A stretch of 64,000 bases of DNA from Pseudonocardia sp. EC080619-01 (GCF_001420995.1 NZ_CP012184.1:5812501-5876500), one strand, 5' to 3'; positions 27,836 to 36,873 are shown, counted from the stretch's first letter. The notes: a model not told the origin generated them from the letters alone. Program-made: numbers and translations.

Positions 27836-28770
27836 AGGTCGATCCGCAACGCCGGGCAGCCCTGTTCGGCGCGCGAGACGCAGATCATCATGCAGTCCTG
27901 GGCGGCGCGTTCGTCGTCGTCGAGCACGGAGTCCCGGTGCTCGGCGCGGCCGCCGAGCAGCCCGGCCTCGCACGTTCCGCAGGTCCCCTCCCGGCAGGAC
28001 CAGTCGGCACGGATCCCGGCCTCCTCCGCGACGTCGAGGACGCTGCGGTCCGGCCCCACGACGGCGGTGACCCCGCTGGCGACGAACTCGACCTCGAAGG
28101 TCCCGTCCCGGCCGGCGGGTGTGGACGTCCTCGGGGCGAAGCGTTCGACGTGCAGGCTCCCGGCCGGCCACGCCGCCGTCCGTGCGGCGACGGCGTCGAG
28201 CAGTGCCTCCGGGCCGCAGGCGTAGACGAGGGTGCCGTGCGGGGCGCCGTCGAGCGGGGTCGCGAGGTCGGGCAGGCCGACCTCGTCCTGCGGGGCGATC
28301 ACGACCCGGTCGCCGTAGCGGGCCAGCTCGTCGGCGAAGGCCATCGAGGACCGGCTGCGCCCGCCGTAGAGCAGCGACCACCCGGCTCCGGCCCGCTGGG
28401 CCCGGTCGATCATCGGCAGCAGCGGGGTGATCCCGATGCCCCCGGCGACGAAGACGTAGTGCGCCGCCGCCACCAGCTCGAAGTGGTTGCGGGGGTCCCC
28501 GACGTCGACGATGTCGCCGCCGTGGAGCTTGTCGAACACGTGCCGGGACCCACCGCGGCCGTCGGGCTCGCGCCGTACCCCGATGCGCCAGCGGGTCCGG
28601 TCGGCGGGATCGGAGCACAGTGAGTACTGGCGCACGAGCCCGTCGGCGAGGCGGAGGTCGACGTGCGCACCCGGTGTCCAGGGCGGGAGCTCACCGCCTC
28701 GGGCGCGGACCAGCGTCAGGGACACGACGCCGTCGGCCTCGTCCCGGCGGTCCTCCACCATCAGGTCCAT
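27832..28770 (-). CDS. Ferredoxin-NAD(P)H oxidoreductase, phthalate dioxygenase reductase type
   Basis: The 312-aa electron-transfer protein is built as flavin-binding barrel (RQYSLCSDP flavin motif, about residue 53), NAD-binding domain (GGIGITPLLPM, about 111) and C-terminal plant-type [2Fe-2S] ferredoxin (CREGTCGTCEAGLLGG, then a final CMMICVSRA Cys). This arrangement fits the reductase of two-component Rieske oxygenases such as VanB or CntB. It would supply NAD(P)H electrons to the oxygenase encoded two genes upstream. It overlaps the cupin gene by 4 bp. Confidence 0.9.
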   Translation of the reverse strand: MDLMVEDRRDEADGVVSLTLVRARGGELPPWTPGAHVDLRLADGLVRQYSLCSDPADRTRWRIGVRREPDGRGGSRHVFDKLHGGDIVDVGDPRNHFELVAAAHYVFVAGGIGITPLLPMIDRAQRAGAGWSLLYGGRSRSSMAFADELARYGDRVVIAPQDEVGLPDLATPLDGAPHGTLVYACGPEALLDAVAARTAAWPAGSLHVERFAPRTSTPAGRDGTFEVEFVASGVTAVVGPDRSVLDVAEEAGIRADWSCREGTCGTCEAGLLGGRAEHRDSVLDDDERAAQDCMMICVSRAEQGCPALRIDL

Positions 28771-28780
28771 CGTGGCCTCC

Positions 28781-30220
28781 TCATCCGCTCGTGCGGGCGA
28801 CGACGGTCTTGGTGCTCAGGTAGCTCTCCAGCGCGACCAGCCCGCGTTCGCGGCCGGTGCCGCTGAGCTTGGTGCCGCCGAAGGGGACGGCGGTGCCGCC
28901 CCCGAAGTACTCGTTGATCATCACGTAACCGGCGTCGACGCGGCCGGCCACGCGCAGTGCCCGGTCGATGTCACGGGTGTGGATGCCCACGCCCAGGCCG
29001 TAGTCGGTGCCGTCGGCGAGGCGCACCGCGTGGTCCTCGTCGTCGAAGGCCAGGACGGCCAGTACGGGCCCGAAGATCTCCTCCTGCACGATCCGGGCGT
29101 CCGGTGCGAGGCCGGTGAACACGGCGGGGGCGAGGTAGTGGCCGTCCGGCGGGACCGGTCGTGGCCGGCCGACGAGGCGTCCCTCGGCGTGCCCGAGCGC
29201 GACGTAGCCGGCCACGCGACGGTGGTGCCGGGCCGAGACCAGCGGCCCGAGGTCGGGGTCGTCGGCCCCCGGTCCGATGGTGAGCGCCGCGGCACGGGCG
29301 GCGACCCGTTCGACGAGGTCGTCGTGCACGGAGCGTTCGACCAGCAGCCGGGACCCGGCGTCGCAGTACTGGCCGCTGTTGGCGGTGAAACCGGCGACGA
29401 CCTGGTCGGCCACGTCGTCGAGGTCGGTGTCGGCGAACACGATCTGTGGCGACTTCCCGCCCAGCTCCGTCACCACCGGGGTGATGTGCTCGGCCGCGGC
29501 CCGCAGCACCGCCCGGCCGGTGGCGACCGACCCGGTGAAGGTGAGCGACCCGATCCCCGGGTGGCCGGCCAGAGCCCGCCCGGCCTCGGTGCCCAGGCCG
29601 GTGACGACGTTGCAGGTCCCGGGCGGGTAGCCGGCGGCGGTGACGAGCTCGGCGAGGCGCAACGCGGTCAGCGGGGTCTGCTCGGCGGGTTTGACGACAG
29701 CGGTGTTGCCGGCCGCGAGGGCCGGGGCGAGGCTGCGGCACAGCATCGACAGCGGGGCGTTCCACGGGACGACGTGGGCGCTCACCCCGACCGGCTCGCG
29801 GACGGTGAAGGCCAGCGACCCGGGCCCGAGCGGGATGGTCTCGCCGTGGAGCTTGTCCGCGGCGCCGGCGTAGTAGTGCAGGTAGTCGACGCAGCCCGCG
29901 ACCTCGGAGCGCGACAGCGAGATCGGCTTGCCGGTGTCGAGGGTCTCGAGGCGCGCGAACTCCTCGCGGCGGTCCCCGAGTGCCGTGGCGAGCGCCCGCA
30001 GGGCCCGGCCGCGGTCGGCCGGGGTGGTCCCGCGGATCGTGCGCGCGCAGGCCCGGGCGGCACGGACGGCGTCGTCGACGTCGGCGGCACCGCCACGCGC
30101 GACGTGCGCGACGGTCGCGCCGGTCGAGGGGTCCTCCACGGCGAGCGTGCGCCCGTCGCGGGCCGCGACCCAGGCACCGTCGACGTGGTGGGCGGGGTGG
30201 ACGTCGAGCGCGGCGGTCAT
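28781..30220 (-). CDS. Aldehyde dehydrogenase
   Basis: The 479-aa NAD(P)-dependent aldehyde dehydrogenase has the cofactor loop FTGSVATG, the catalytic base Glu in VTELGGKSP (about residue 252) and the nucleophile Cys in NSGQYCDAGSR (about 286). It resembles the broad betaine-aldehyde/semialdehyde dehydrogenase group, so an amine-derived aldehyde is a plausible substrate, though not proven. Its ATG overlaps the stop codon of the Rieske gene by 4 bp (ATGA). Confidence 0.92.
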   Translation of the reverse strand: MTAALDVHPAHHVDGAWVAARDGRTLAVEDPSTGATVAHVARGGAADVDDAVRAARACARTIRGTTPADRGRALRALATALGDRREEFARLETLDTGKPISLSRSEVAGCVDYLHYYAGAADKLHGETIPLGPGSLAFTVREPVGVSAHVVPWNAPLSMLCRSLAPALAAGNTAVVKPAEQTPLTALRLAELVTAAGYPPGTCNVVTGLGTEAGRALAGHPGIGSLTFTGSVATGRAVLRAAAEHITPVVTELGGKSPQIVFADTDLDDVADQVVAGFTANSGQYCDAGSRLLVERSVHDDLVERVAARAAALTIGPGADDPDLGPLVSARHHRRVAGYVALGHAEGRLVGRPRPVPPDGHYLAPAVFTGLAPDARIVQEEIFGPVLAVLAFDDEDHAVRLADGTDYGLGVGIHTRDIDRALRVAGRVDAGYVMINEYFGGGTAVPFGGTKLSGTGRERGLVALESYLSTKTVVARTSG

Positions 30221-31539
30221 GCCGGGTCCCCGAACATGGGCGTCATGACCTCGTCGTCGCCGCCGGGGACCCGGTCGATGCCGACCATCCTGTCGACGAC
30301 CATGTTCTGGAAGCGGTGCAGCGGCTCCTCGAAGCGGAAGCACATCCGCCCGCCGCGGTAGGCGGGGTCCGCCATACCCTCCTGGACCCGTTCGACGATC
30401 TCGACGTCCTGGCGGTTCACCAGGTCCCAGAACTTCTCGAGCTGGTCGAGGCCCTCCTGCAGGCCGGGGGAGCCGGTCGACTCGGGGTGGGTGAGCAGGA
30501 CCGCGGTCTCGATCGTGCGGTCGGCGGCGACGGGCCGGTTGAGCAGCACGAACGCGTGGTTCGGCAGCACGACCAGCGCGCAGCTGGGGAACAGCCAGAC
30601 GAACCGGCCGGCCTCGCGGTCCTGGGGGCCGAGCGTGCTCAGCGGGGCCGGCCCGTCCCAGCCGCCGGCCTCGGTGTTGCGCGACACCGGCGTGGTGCAC
30701 ATCCCGGTGTAGCGGCCGGGCCCCTGCCAGCGGTAGTGGTCGGAGACCTGCGAGACCTGGTTGAGCTCCGGGTGCACCCAGGGCAGGTGGTAGTACTCCA
30801 TGAAGTTCTCCCCGACGAGCTTGTAGTTCGCGGCGACGTCGTAGGAGGACCGGCGCTGCGGCGTCCAGTCCTGCAGCCGGTGGTCGGCGAATCGCCGGGG
30901 GAGGTCTCCGAGGTGGTCGCGCAGCGGTGCGGGGTCGGGGGCGAGGTTGACGAACAGGAGGAAGCCCCAGGCCTCGACCGCGACGGGGAGCAGGCCGTAG
31001 TCGGCGCGGTCGAATCCCTTCGCGCCCGAGGTGTCGAAGACGGCCTCCTGGCCCGGGGGCACGTCGGAGCCCTCGAACAGCGGCGTGCCCAGGCACGTGC
31101 CGTCGGTGTCGTAGGTCCAGTTGTGGTACGGGCACCGGATCCGGCCGCGCCTGCCGACCTCGCGGGCACCGGCGTCGAGCAGCTTCGTGGCCCGGTGTCG
31201 GCACACGTTGTGGAAGCCGCGCAGCTCGCCGTGCCGGTTGCGCGTGACGACGACCGAGCGTCCCGCCACGTCGACGACGACGCAGGCGCCCGCCGTCTCC
31301 ACGTCGGCGACGAAGCCGACGGCGACCCAGCCGGAGGCGAACACCTTCTCCTGCTCGAGCGCGAAGAACGCCGGCGAGGTGTAGGCGTCGGGCAGCAGGG
31401 TCGAGGCCAGCTCCACCGGGAGGCGCGTGTGGCGGTAGGTGGACTCCTCGGTGAACAGCGCGGGATCGACGGGCCGGGCCGGCAGCGCGTCGCCCGGGGC
31501 GGTGGCCGGGGCCGTCGTCGCCGTGACGTCGAGTGTCAT
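30217..31539 (-). CDS. Rieske non-haem iron oxygenase, large subunit
   Basis: The 440-aa oxygenase has a Rieske [2Fe-2S] centre (CRHRATKLL near residue 113 and CPYHNWTYD near 135, i.e. CxH...CxxH) and a mononuclear iron site in NFMEYYHLPWVHPEL with the two His ligands. The residue three before the first His, which bridges the two metal centres, is Glu and not the usual Asp; this is known from quaternary-amine enzymes such as carnitine oxygenase CntA. With the amine oxidase and aldehyde dehydrogenase around it, N-dealkylation of a quaternary amine is a reasonable guess. Confidence 0.9.
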   Translation of the reverse strand: MTLDVTATTAPATAPGDALPARPVDPALFTEESTYRHTRLPVELASTLLPDAYTSPAFFALEQEKVFASGWVAVGFVADVETAGACVVVDVAGRSVVVTRNRHGELRGFHNVCRHRATKLLDAGAREVGRRGRIRCPYHNWTYDTDGTCLGTPLFEGSDVPPGQEAVFDTSGAKGFDRADYGLLPVAVEAWGFLLFVNLAPDPAPLRDHLGDLPRRFADHRLQDWTPQRRSSYDVAANYKLVGENFMEYYHLPWVHPELNQVSQVSDHYRWQGPGRYTGMCTTPVSRNTEAGGWDGPAPLSTLGPQDREAGRFVWLFPSCALVVLPNHAFVLLNRPVAADRTIETAVLLTHPESTGSPGLQEGLDQLEKFWDLVNRQDVEIVERVQEGMADPAYRGGRMCFRFEEPLHRFQNMVVDRMVGIDRVPGGDDEVMTPMFGDPA

Positions 31540-31568
31540 CGTGTGTCTCCCTTCGGGTGGGGGCGGGC

Positions 31569-32753
31569 TCAGACGTGGAAGCTGCGGGGGAACGCCGGGT
31601 CGGTGAGCGCGGGGCGGCCGGCGGAGAACGCGTCGACGGCGTGGGCGGGCTCGCGGTCCAGGGCGAGGTCGGCGAGCAGCCCGCCGATCAGTGCGGCGAA
31701 CTTGTAGGCGTGGCCGGCGCCGTTGGCGACGACGATCTGCGGGGATCCGGGCAGCCTGTCCAGGATGAAGTTCTGGTCCGGCGGCACGGTGTAGAGGCAG
31801 GTCCGGGAGTACAGCTCCGGCCCGCGGAAGCGCGGGAGGTGCCGGACGAGGAAGTCGTCGTAGCGGTCACGGCGGACCGGGTCCGGCTCGAAGGAGCGGT
31901 CCTCGGCGGTGGTCTCCTCGCCGCCCATGTGCTGGCCGAGTTTCGTGGCGACCTCGCCGTAGACGGGGAACCCGTAGAAGTTGTGCCGTCCGTGCCACAT
32001 GAACACCGGGAACCGGGAGGTCGAGAACTCGGCGAGGTGCGGGGTGGAGTAGTAGGTGATCTGCTCGCGCAGGACGGTCAGCGGGAGCTGCACACCGGTC
32101 CCGGCGAGCACCTGGTTGGTCCAGGCGTCGGCGGCCACCACGACACGGTCGGCGCGCAGGGTCTCCCCGTCGGTGACGACGGTGACGCCGTCACCGTCGG
32201 CGCGGATCGCCCGGACCGGGGTGTGCGGGCGGACCTCGGCACCGTGTGCCCTGGCGAGCGCGATGTGCACCGCGTTGGCCCGTGCGGCGTCGACGATGCC
32301 CGAGTCCGCCTGGTAGAGGGCCTGCTCGCCACCCTCGACGCGGAACTGCGGCCAGCGGGCGGTGAGCTCGTCGGCGTCGAGCAGCTCGTACCCGACGCCG
32401 AAACGGTCGAACATCGCGGTGTAGCCCTCGATGTTGCGGGTGCCGGTCGCCGCGCCCCGGCGGGCGATCCGGTCCTCGATCACCAGCCCGCCGGTGCGGG
32501 TGAGGATCTGCTGCCCGGACTCGGCCTCGACCTCGGCCCACGCCTTGTAGGCCGGAGCGGCGAGTGCGGCGTAGTGCTCCTGGTGCTGGGCGAGCCGGAT
32601 GATGCGGGAGTGGTCCTGCGAGGCCCCCCGGTGGTGCCCGAGCTCGAACTGCTCGAGGCCCAGCACACCCGGCCCCAGCTCGGCGGACAGGCGGTGCAGT
32701 GCCGCCGAGCCCAGTCCGCCGAGGCCGACGACGATCGCGCGGTAGGTCGTCAT
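31569..32753 (-). CDS. Monomeric sarcosine oxidase-like FAD amine oxidase
   Basis: The 394-aa DAO-fold flavoenzyme of the sarcosine/N-methyltryptophan oxidase family has an FAD motif at its N-terminus (VVGLGGLGSAAL, residues 8-19), DHSRIIRLAQ in the family's HGxxRxxR position, and TCLYTVPPDQNFILD. In monomeric sarcosine oxidase the Cys of that last segment carries covalently bound FAD. It would oxidise a secondary or tertiary N-methylamine, releasing formaldehyde and H2O2. First gene of the five-gene operon; the promoter faces the divergent LysR gene. Confidence 0.9.
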   Translation of the reverse strand: MTTYRAIVVGLGGLGSAALHRLSAELGPGVLGLEQFELGHHRGASQDHSRIIRLAQHQEHYAALAAPAYKAWAEVEAESGQQILTRTGGLVIEDRIARRGAATGTRNIEGYTAMFDRFGVGYELLDADELTARWPQFRVEGGEQALYQADSGIVDAARANAVHIALARAHGAEVRPHTPVRAIRADGDGVTVVTDGETLRADRVVVAADAWTNQVLAGTGVQLPLTVLREQITYYSTPHLAEFSTSRFPVFMWHGRHNFYGFPVYGEVATKLGQHMGGEETTAEDRSFEPDPVRRDRYDDFLVRHLPRFRGPELYSRTCLYTVPPDQNFILDRLPGSPQIVVANGAGHAYKFAALIGGLLADLALDREPAHAVDAFSAGRPALTDPAFPRSFHV

Positions 32754-32838
32754 GTCGCTACTACTCCTGCCGTGCCGAGGACACCCTCGGATCGCTGGTG
32801 AGGGGGTGTGCATGTGGTGCCGGCCACAGGATGCGTGC

Positions 32839-32856
32839 GGACGTCGTTACACGTCC
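32839..32856. promoter_or_regulatory. Candidate LysR operator
   Basis: Perfect inverted repeat GGACGT-N6-ACGTCC in the divergent promoter region between the amine-oxidase operon and the LysR gene, 39 bp before the LysR start. The 6+6+6 geometry fits a LysR recognition half-site pair. No other strong dyad is seen in this region. Confidence 0.45.
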
Positions 32857-32894
32857 ATCGAAGATTTGAACTCGCGATCATGTACGTTTTTCGA

Positions 32895-33821
32895 ATGATC
32901 GATCGGAGGCTCCGGGTGCTCGCGGCGATCGCGCGGCACGGGACCGTCACCGCCGCGGCCGAGATCTGCCGGATGACCCCGTCCTCGGCGTCGCACCAGA
33001 TGCAGGGCCTGGCGCGGGAGCTGGGGGTCACGCTGCTCGAGCCCGACGGGCGGGGCGTGCGGCTCACCGCGGCCGCCCGGACCCTCCTGGCGCACGGCGA
33101 GACGCTGGCCGCGCAGTGGGAGCGGGCCCGCGCCGAGCTGGCGGCGCACCGCGACGGGGACGTCGGAGGCGTCGTCCGGTTCTGCGGGTTCTCCACCGCG
33201 GCGGCGGCCGTCGTGCCCGAGGTCATGGGGCGGCTGCGTGAGAGCCACCCGGCCCTGCAGGTCGCGCTCCGCGAGTGCGAGCCGGCCCGGGCGTTCGACC
33301 TGCTCGCCGCGGGCGAGGCCGACATCGTCGTGGTCGTCGCGACGTCGGCCATCCCCCCGGCGTCGGACCCGTCGTTCGACCAGCGTGCGCTGTTCGACGA
33401 GCCCCTGGACCTGCTCGTGGGCCCCGACCACCCGTTGGTCGAGCGGCCGGACGTGGCGCTGCACGACCTGGCCGGTGACCGGTGGATCTGCAGCAGCCCC
33501 GGGCGCGCCTACCACCAGCTCGTGACGATGGCGTGCTCCAGCGCGGGCTTCGCCCCGGACATCGCCCACTACGCCGACGAGTGGGACACCGGTGCCGCCC
33601 TGGTCGCCCGCGGCTTCGGGGTGGCGCTCGTACCCCGGCTGGCCGACCTGCCGGCCCGGCACGACACGCGCCGGCTGCGCATCGGCACGCCACCGGTGCC
33701 GATCCGCCGGGTGATCGCCGCGGTCCGCGCGGGCGCGCAGGACCAGCCCGCCGTCGCCGCCGGTCTCGACAGCCTGCGTGCGGTGTGCCGGTCGCTGGCG
33801 GACCGGCTCGCCGCGGCATGA
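32895..33821 (+). CDS. LysR-family regulator of the amine-oxidase operon
   Basis: The 308-aa LysR protein has an N-terminal winged helix-turn-helix (LRVLAAIARHGTVTAAAEICRMTPSSASHQMQ region, residues 5-36) and a periplasmic-binding-like effector domain (about 92-300). It is divergent from the five-gene catabolic operon and should activate it when the substrate or an intermediate is bound. ATG 32895 (MIDRRL) is chosen by comparison with the usual LysR N-terminus; ATG 32880 is an alternative. The immediate upstream DNA is AT-richer than its surroundings, as expected for a promoter. Confidence 0.9.
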   Translation: MIDRRLRVLAAIARHGTVTAAAEICRMTPSSASHQMQGLARELGVTLLEPDGRGVRLTAAARTLLAHGETLAAQWERARAELAAHRDGDVGGVVRFCGFSTAAAAVVPEVMGRLRESHPALQVALRECEPARAFDLLAAGEADIVVVVATSAIPPASDPSFDQRALFDEPLDLLVGPDHPLVERPDVALHDLAGDRWICSSPGRAYHQLVTMACSSAGFAPDIAHYADEWDTGAALVARGFGVALVPRLADLPARHDTRRLRIGTPPVPIRRVIAAVRAGAQDQPAVAAGLDSLRAVCRSLADRLAAA

Positions 33822-33846
33822 CGGCCCGGGTCGCCCGGGGGAGACG

Positions 33847-34272
33847 TCAGAGTGGGACGTGCACGTCGAACGCCGTCGTCACCAGCTGGTCACCGACCTT
33901 GCGGAGGATCCGTGGCCGGGCCGTCTCCACCGTCGCGCAGCCGGCGAGAGCCGAGTTCCGGTCGAGCAGCACCTCGCCGGCGCGCCGCAGCACGTCGCCC
34001 GGAGCCCGGTGCGCGTGCTGCCCGTCAGGTCCTGTCACGTGCAGCCAAAGCCGTTGCCGCACGGTCCCCCGCGGGGTCGGTTCCGGTGCGGACCAGGACA
34101 GCAGCAGGGTGTCGGTGGTGTACCGGGGCTCGGCCGGTTCGTCCGGGACGAGCACCCGGACGGTGCCGTAGTGGTATCCGTGCCCGGCGAGCCCGTCGTC
34201 ACCGGCCAGGGCGAGGAAGGCACGGTCGCGTGCCAGCTCGGCACGGTGCCGGTTCGGTACGACAGAACGCAT
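33847..34272 (-). CDS. Hypothetical protein
   Basis: The 141-aa protein starts at ATG 34272 with a clear GGGAGC ribosome site. It is not recognised. It is soluble, basic at the N-terminus, beta-rich in appearance, with alternating patterns such as TVRVLVPD, TLLLSWSAP and RLWLHVTGPDG, and has one Cys. Codon use is like that of its neighbours, so it is probably a real gene. It lies downstream of the LysR gene on the opposite strand and 102 bp from the histidine kinase stop codon. Confidence 0.6.
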   Translation of the reverse strand: MRSVVPNRHRAELARDRAFLALAGDDGLAGHGYHYGTVRVLVPDEPAEPRYTTDTLLLSWSAPEPTPRGTVRQRLWLHVTGPDGQHAHRAPGDVLRRAGEVLLDRNSALAGCATVETARPRILRKVGDQLVTTAFDVHVPL

Positions 34273-34374
34273 CGGGCTGCTCCCTCGTCGCCGTGGTCTC
34301 ACCGGCAACGGTAGGACGACGGGCACCAGCGCCGGCCCAGCGGCGGGTAAGCGGACGGTAAGAAGCGCTCTCCG

Positions 34375-35649
34375 TCAGTGGCCGTCGGTCGCCTGCTCGG
34401 CGACGGGGAGCAACAGCGTCACCACCGACGGTGACCGCCGGATCGTCAGGCGGCCGCCCTCGGACTCGGCGAGGCGACGGGCGAGTGCGACACCCATGCC
34501 GGACCCGTTGCCGGCGAGCGCGGACTCCGGGACACCACCGCCCTCGTCGGTGACGTCGAGCGCCACCGCGCTCGGCCCGGCCTCACGGGCGACGAGGGAG
34601 ACGGCACCGGCGCCGTGCTGGGCGGCGTTGTCGAGCAGGACGCCGACGATCTGGCGGACGGCCGCCGCCCCCGCGGCCGGGTCGGGGAGGTCGTCGGGCC
34701 GGCGAGTCGTGAAGACGCGCCCCGCACGGGCGAGGCGGTCGCGCCACTCGGCCTCGGCCTCGGCCAGCAACCGCACCAGGTCGACCGGGGCGGACCGTCC
34801 CCGTCGCTCGCGGGCCAGCGTGAGCAGCTCGTCGATGGTGCGCTCCAACCGGTCGATGGACGCGAGGCCGTCCTCGACGGTCGCGCGGGTCAGCCGGTCC
34901 GGACGGTCGAGCGTCGACTCCAGCCGCAGCCGGAGACCCGCCAGCGGTGTCCGTAGCTGGTGCGAGGCCTCGGCCGAGAACGCGCGCTCACGGGCCAGCA
35001 GCTCGTCGAGACGGCGCCCGGTCCCCGCGAGGGCGGTGCCCACGAGATCGACCTCGGGGATGCCGGTGGGTTCGGGCCGCACCGCGAAGTCGCCGTCACC
35101 GAGCCGGGTCGCCTCGGCGGCGAGCGTCTCCATCGGACGGGAGAGCCGCCGGGCGAGACCGCGCGCGAACAGCCAGACCGCGGCGAGGATCAGCGCGGCC
35201 AGGCCGAGCATGCCGGACCAGATCGGGAGGAGCATGGCGGTGACGGTCCCGGCCGGGCTCGCGACGCGGACCACACCGACGACGTCGTGGGTGTCGGACA
35301 CCGGTGCTGCCACCACGAGCTGGTCCGGGGGACCGGAGACCAGACCGCCACGCAGGACGCGGTCGACCGGTCCGTCCCCGACCGGCGGGCCCGCGCCGAG
35401 GACGAGGTCGCCGTCCTCGTCGTAGAGCGCGACCGAGGTGTCGTCGGGCCCGGCCGGCAGCTCCGTGGGATCGAGGTCGTGGCTCATGTCCTCCTGCACC
35501 GACAGGGCGCCGAACTCGGCGAGTCGCTGGAGCGAGGACCGTTCGTCCGCCGTGGCGTACTGCTGCAGGCCCAGGGCGAGCGGCACCCCGAACAGGACGA
35601 GTGCCGCCGCGGCGGCGGTGACGGCGAGCCGCACGATCCGGGAGCGCAT
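34375..35649 (-). CDS. Sensor histidine kinase
   Basis: The 424-aa membrane kinase has TM1 at about residues 8-28, an extracellular sensor loop of about 110 residues, TM2 at about 143-167 and a HAMP linker. The phosphoacceptor His is in SAEASHQLRTPLAG, and a HATPase domain follows with N-box LLDNAAQHG, G1 DEGGGVP and G2 GNGSGMGVALARRL. The extracellular loop is short and acidic with no recognised domain, so the signal is unknown. Its ATG overlaps the stop codon of the response regulator by one base, so the two are translated together. Confidence 0.92.
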   Translation of the reverse strand: MRSRIVRLAVTAAAAALVLFGVPLALGLQQYATADERSSLQRLAEFGALSVQEDMSHDLDPTELPAGPDDTSVALYDEDGDLVLGAGPPVGDGPVDRVLRGGLVSGPPDQLVVAAPVSDTHDVVGVVRVASPAGTVTAMLLPIWSGMLGLAALILAAVWLFARGLARRLSRPMETLAAEATRLGDGDFAVRPEPTGIPEVDLVGTALAGTGRRLDELLARERAFSAEASHQLRTPLAGLRLRLESTLDRPDRLTRATVEDGLASIDRLERTIDELLTLARERRGRSAPVDLVRLLAEAEAEWRDRLARAGRVFTTRRPDDLPDPAAGAAAVRQIVGVLLDNAAQHGAGAVSLVAREAGPSAVALDVTDEGGGVPESALAGNGSGMGVALARRLAESEGGRLTIRRSPSVVTLLLPVAEQATDGH

Positions 35650-36362
35650 CAGCCGTGGTCACCGGCGGGACCCGGTGGGTCGAGGCGGTAGCCGTGCCCG
35701 CGCAACGTCGTGATGGTCGGGACCTGCGCGCCCGGACGGCCTGCCAGCCGTCGCCGCACGGCGGCGACGTGGACGTCCAGCGTCTTCGTCGATCCGAACC
35801 AGTGCTCGTCCCACACGTCGGCCATGAGCCGGTCGCGGCTCACCGCGACGCCCGGCTCGCGGGCGAGCCGTTCGAGCAGGTCGAACTCGCGGGCGCGGAG
35901 GTCGATCTCGTGCCCCGCCACGCGGACGCGGCGGCTCCCGGTGTCGATGCGGAGGTCACCGATCTCGATCCGGCGGGTGACGCCGACGATGCCGCCGCGC
36001 CGCAGGTGGGCACGCACACGGGCCAGCAGCTCGGCCAGCCGTACCGGCTTGGTCAGGTAGTCGTCGGCCCCGGCCTCCAGACCGACGACGACGTCCATCT
36101 CCTCGGCCCGCGCGGTCAGGATGATCACGATCGCCTCCGGGCACCGGTCCCGCAGCCGTCGGCAGACCTCGTTGCCGTCGAGATCCGGCAGGCCCAGGTC
36201 GAGCAGCGCCAGGTCGACCGGCTGCCGGTCGGCGGCGGCCAGTGCCGTACCGCCGTCGGGGGCGGAGACCACGTCGTAACCCTGCTCGCTCAGGGCACCG
36301 ACGAGGACGTCACCGATCGTGGGGTCGTCCTCGACCACGAGGACCCGCGGCTCGGACGTCAT
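35649..36362 (-). CDS. OmpR/PhoB-family response regulator
   Basis: The 237-aa regulator has a receiver domain (acidic pocket VVEDD, phospho-Asp in LALLDLGLPD at about residue 54, Lys in YLTKP at about 104) and a C-terminal winged helix (about 130-228; RAREFDLLERLAREPG and TLRGHGYRLD). It is the first gene of a two-gene operon with the kinase. Two GTCAA-containing sites lie about 105-140 bp upstream and could be its own binding sites. Confidence 0.94.
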   Translation of the reverse strand: MTSEPRVLVVEDDPTIGDVLVGALSEQGYDVVSAPDGGTALAAADRQPVDLALLDLGLPDLDGNEVCRRLRDRCPEAIVIILTARAEEMDVVVGLEAGADDYLTKPVRLAELLARVRAHLRRGGIVGVTRRIEIGDLRIDTGSRRVRVAGHEIDLRAREFDLLERLAREPGVAVSRDRLMADVWDEHWFGSTKTLDVHVAAVRRRLAGRPGAQVPTITTLRGHGYRLDPPGPAGDHG

Positions 36363-36465
36363 CGGCTGCTCGCACTCCTCCCGTGATCTGCCCTGTGTCG
36401 GCGGTCACCAGAGTTCCAGGCCGGGACGCTACCGGAGCGGAGGACGTCCGGCGCCCTCCTCAGAT

Positions 36466-36482
36466 GTCAATGTTTCATTGAC
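36466..36482. promoter_or_regulatory. Palindrome upstream of the two-component operon
   Basis: Perfect inverted repeat GTCAATG-TTT-CATTGAC about 104 bp before the response regulator start. A related sequence GTCAACGAAAC lies 28 bp away at 36494-36504, matching GTCAATGTTTC in its outer bases. This fits a regulator binding as repeated units. Confidence 0.5.
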
Positions 36483-36723
36483 GCCAGCAGATCGTCAACG
36501 AAACGACGACCGACGACCCCGTCACGACGGCGGCAGCCGGAGCCGGGCCACGGTCCGCGACACGGCAGGAACGGCCCGGACGACGTCGATCCGGCAGGAG
36601 ATCCGGGCGACGCGTACGGGTACCACGCACGGAGGCCGCCGCCCGCCGGCACATCGTCCTGTCTCGCCGGCTCTGTCGATCCTGGCGGTTCGCGGCGGAG
36701 GTGATGACCACGAGACGGCGGTG

Positions 36724-36741
36724 GTCGCACCGGGGTGCGAC
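36724..36741. promoter_or_regulatory. Palindrome upstream of the metallo-hydrolase
   Basis: Perfect inverted repeat GTCGCACC-GG-GGTGCGAC, 8+2+8 bp, about 130 bp before the metallo-hydrolase start. It is either an operator or an RNA hairpin in the 5' region. Confidence 0.4.
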
Positions 36742-36873
36742 TCCATGATCGCTCGTCGTTCCTACCAGCCCCGATGCACGGATCCGGTGCGGCGATTGAT
36801 CCGCATGATCGCGCACGTCGGATTCGCGAACGGAGGTGGCCTGCGCCGTGGGCGGCATCAGGATCGAGTCGTG

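Larger units (their letters stand above)
36363..36873. other. 511-bp non-coding region with several dyads
   Basis: No gene-like frame is visible on either strand. The region is less G+C-rich than its surroundings, especially 36460-36520 and 36700-36870. It should hold the promoter of the two-component system on the left and of the metallo-hydrolase on the right. Two perfect interrupted palindromes (36466-36482 and 36724-36741) lie in it. Confidence 0.6.
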
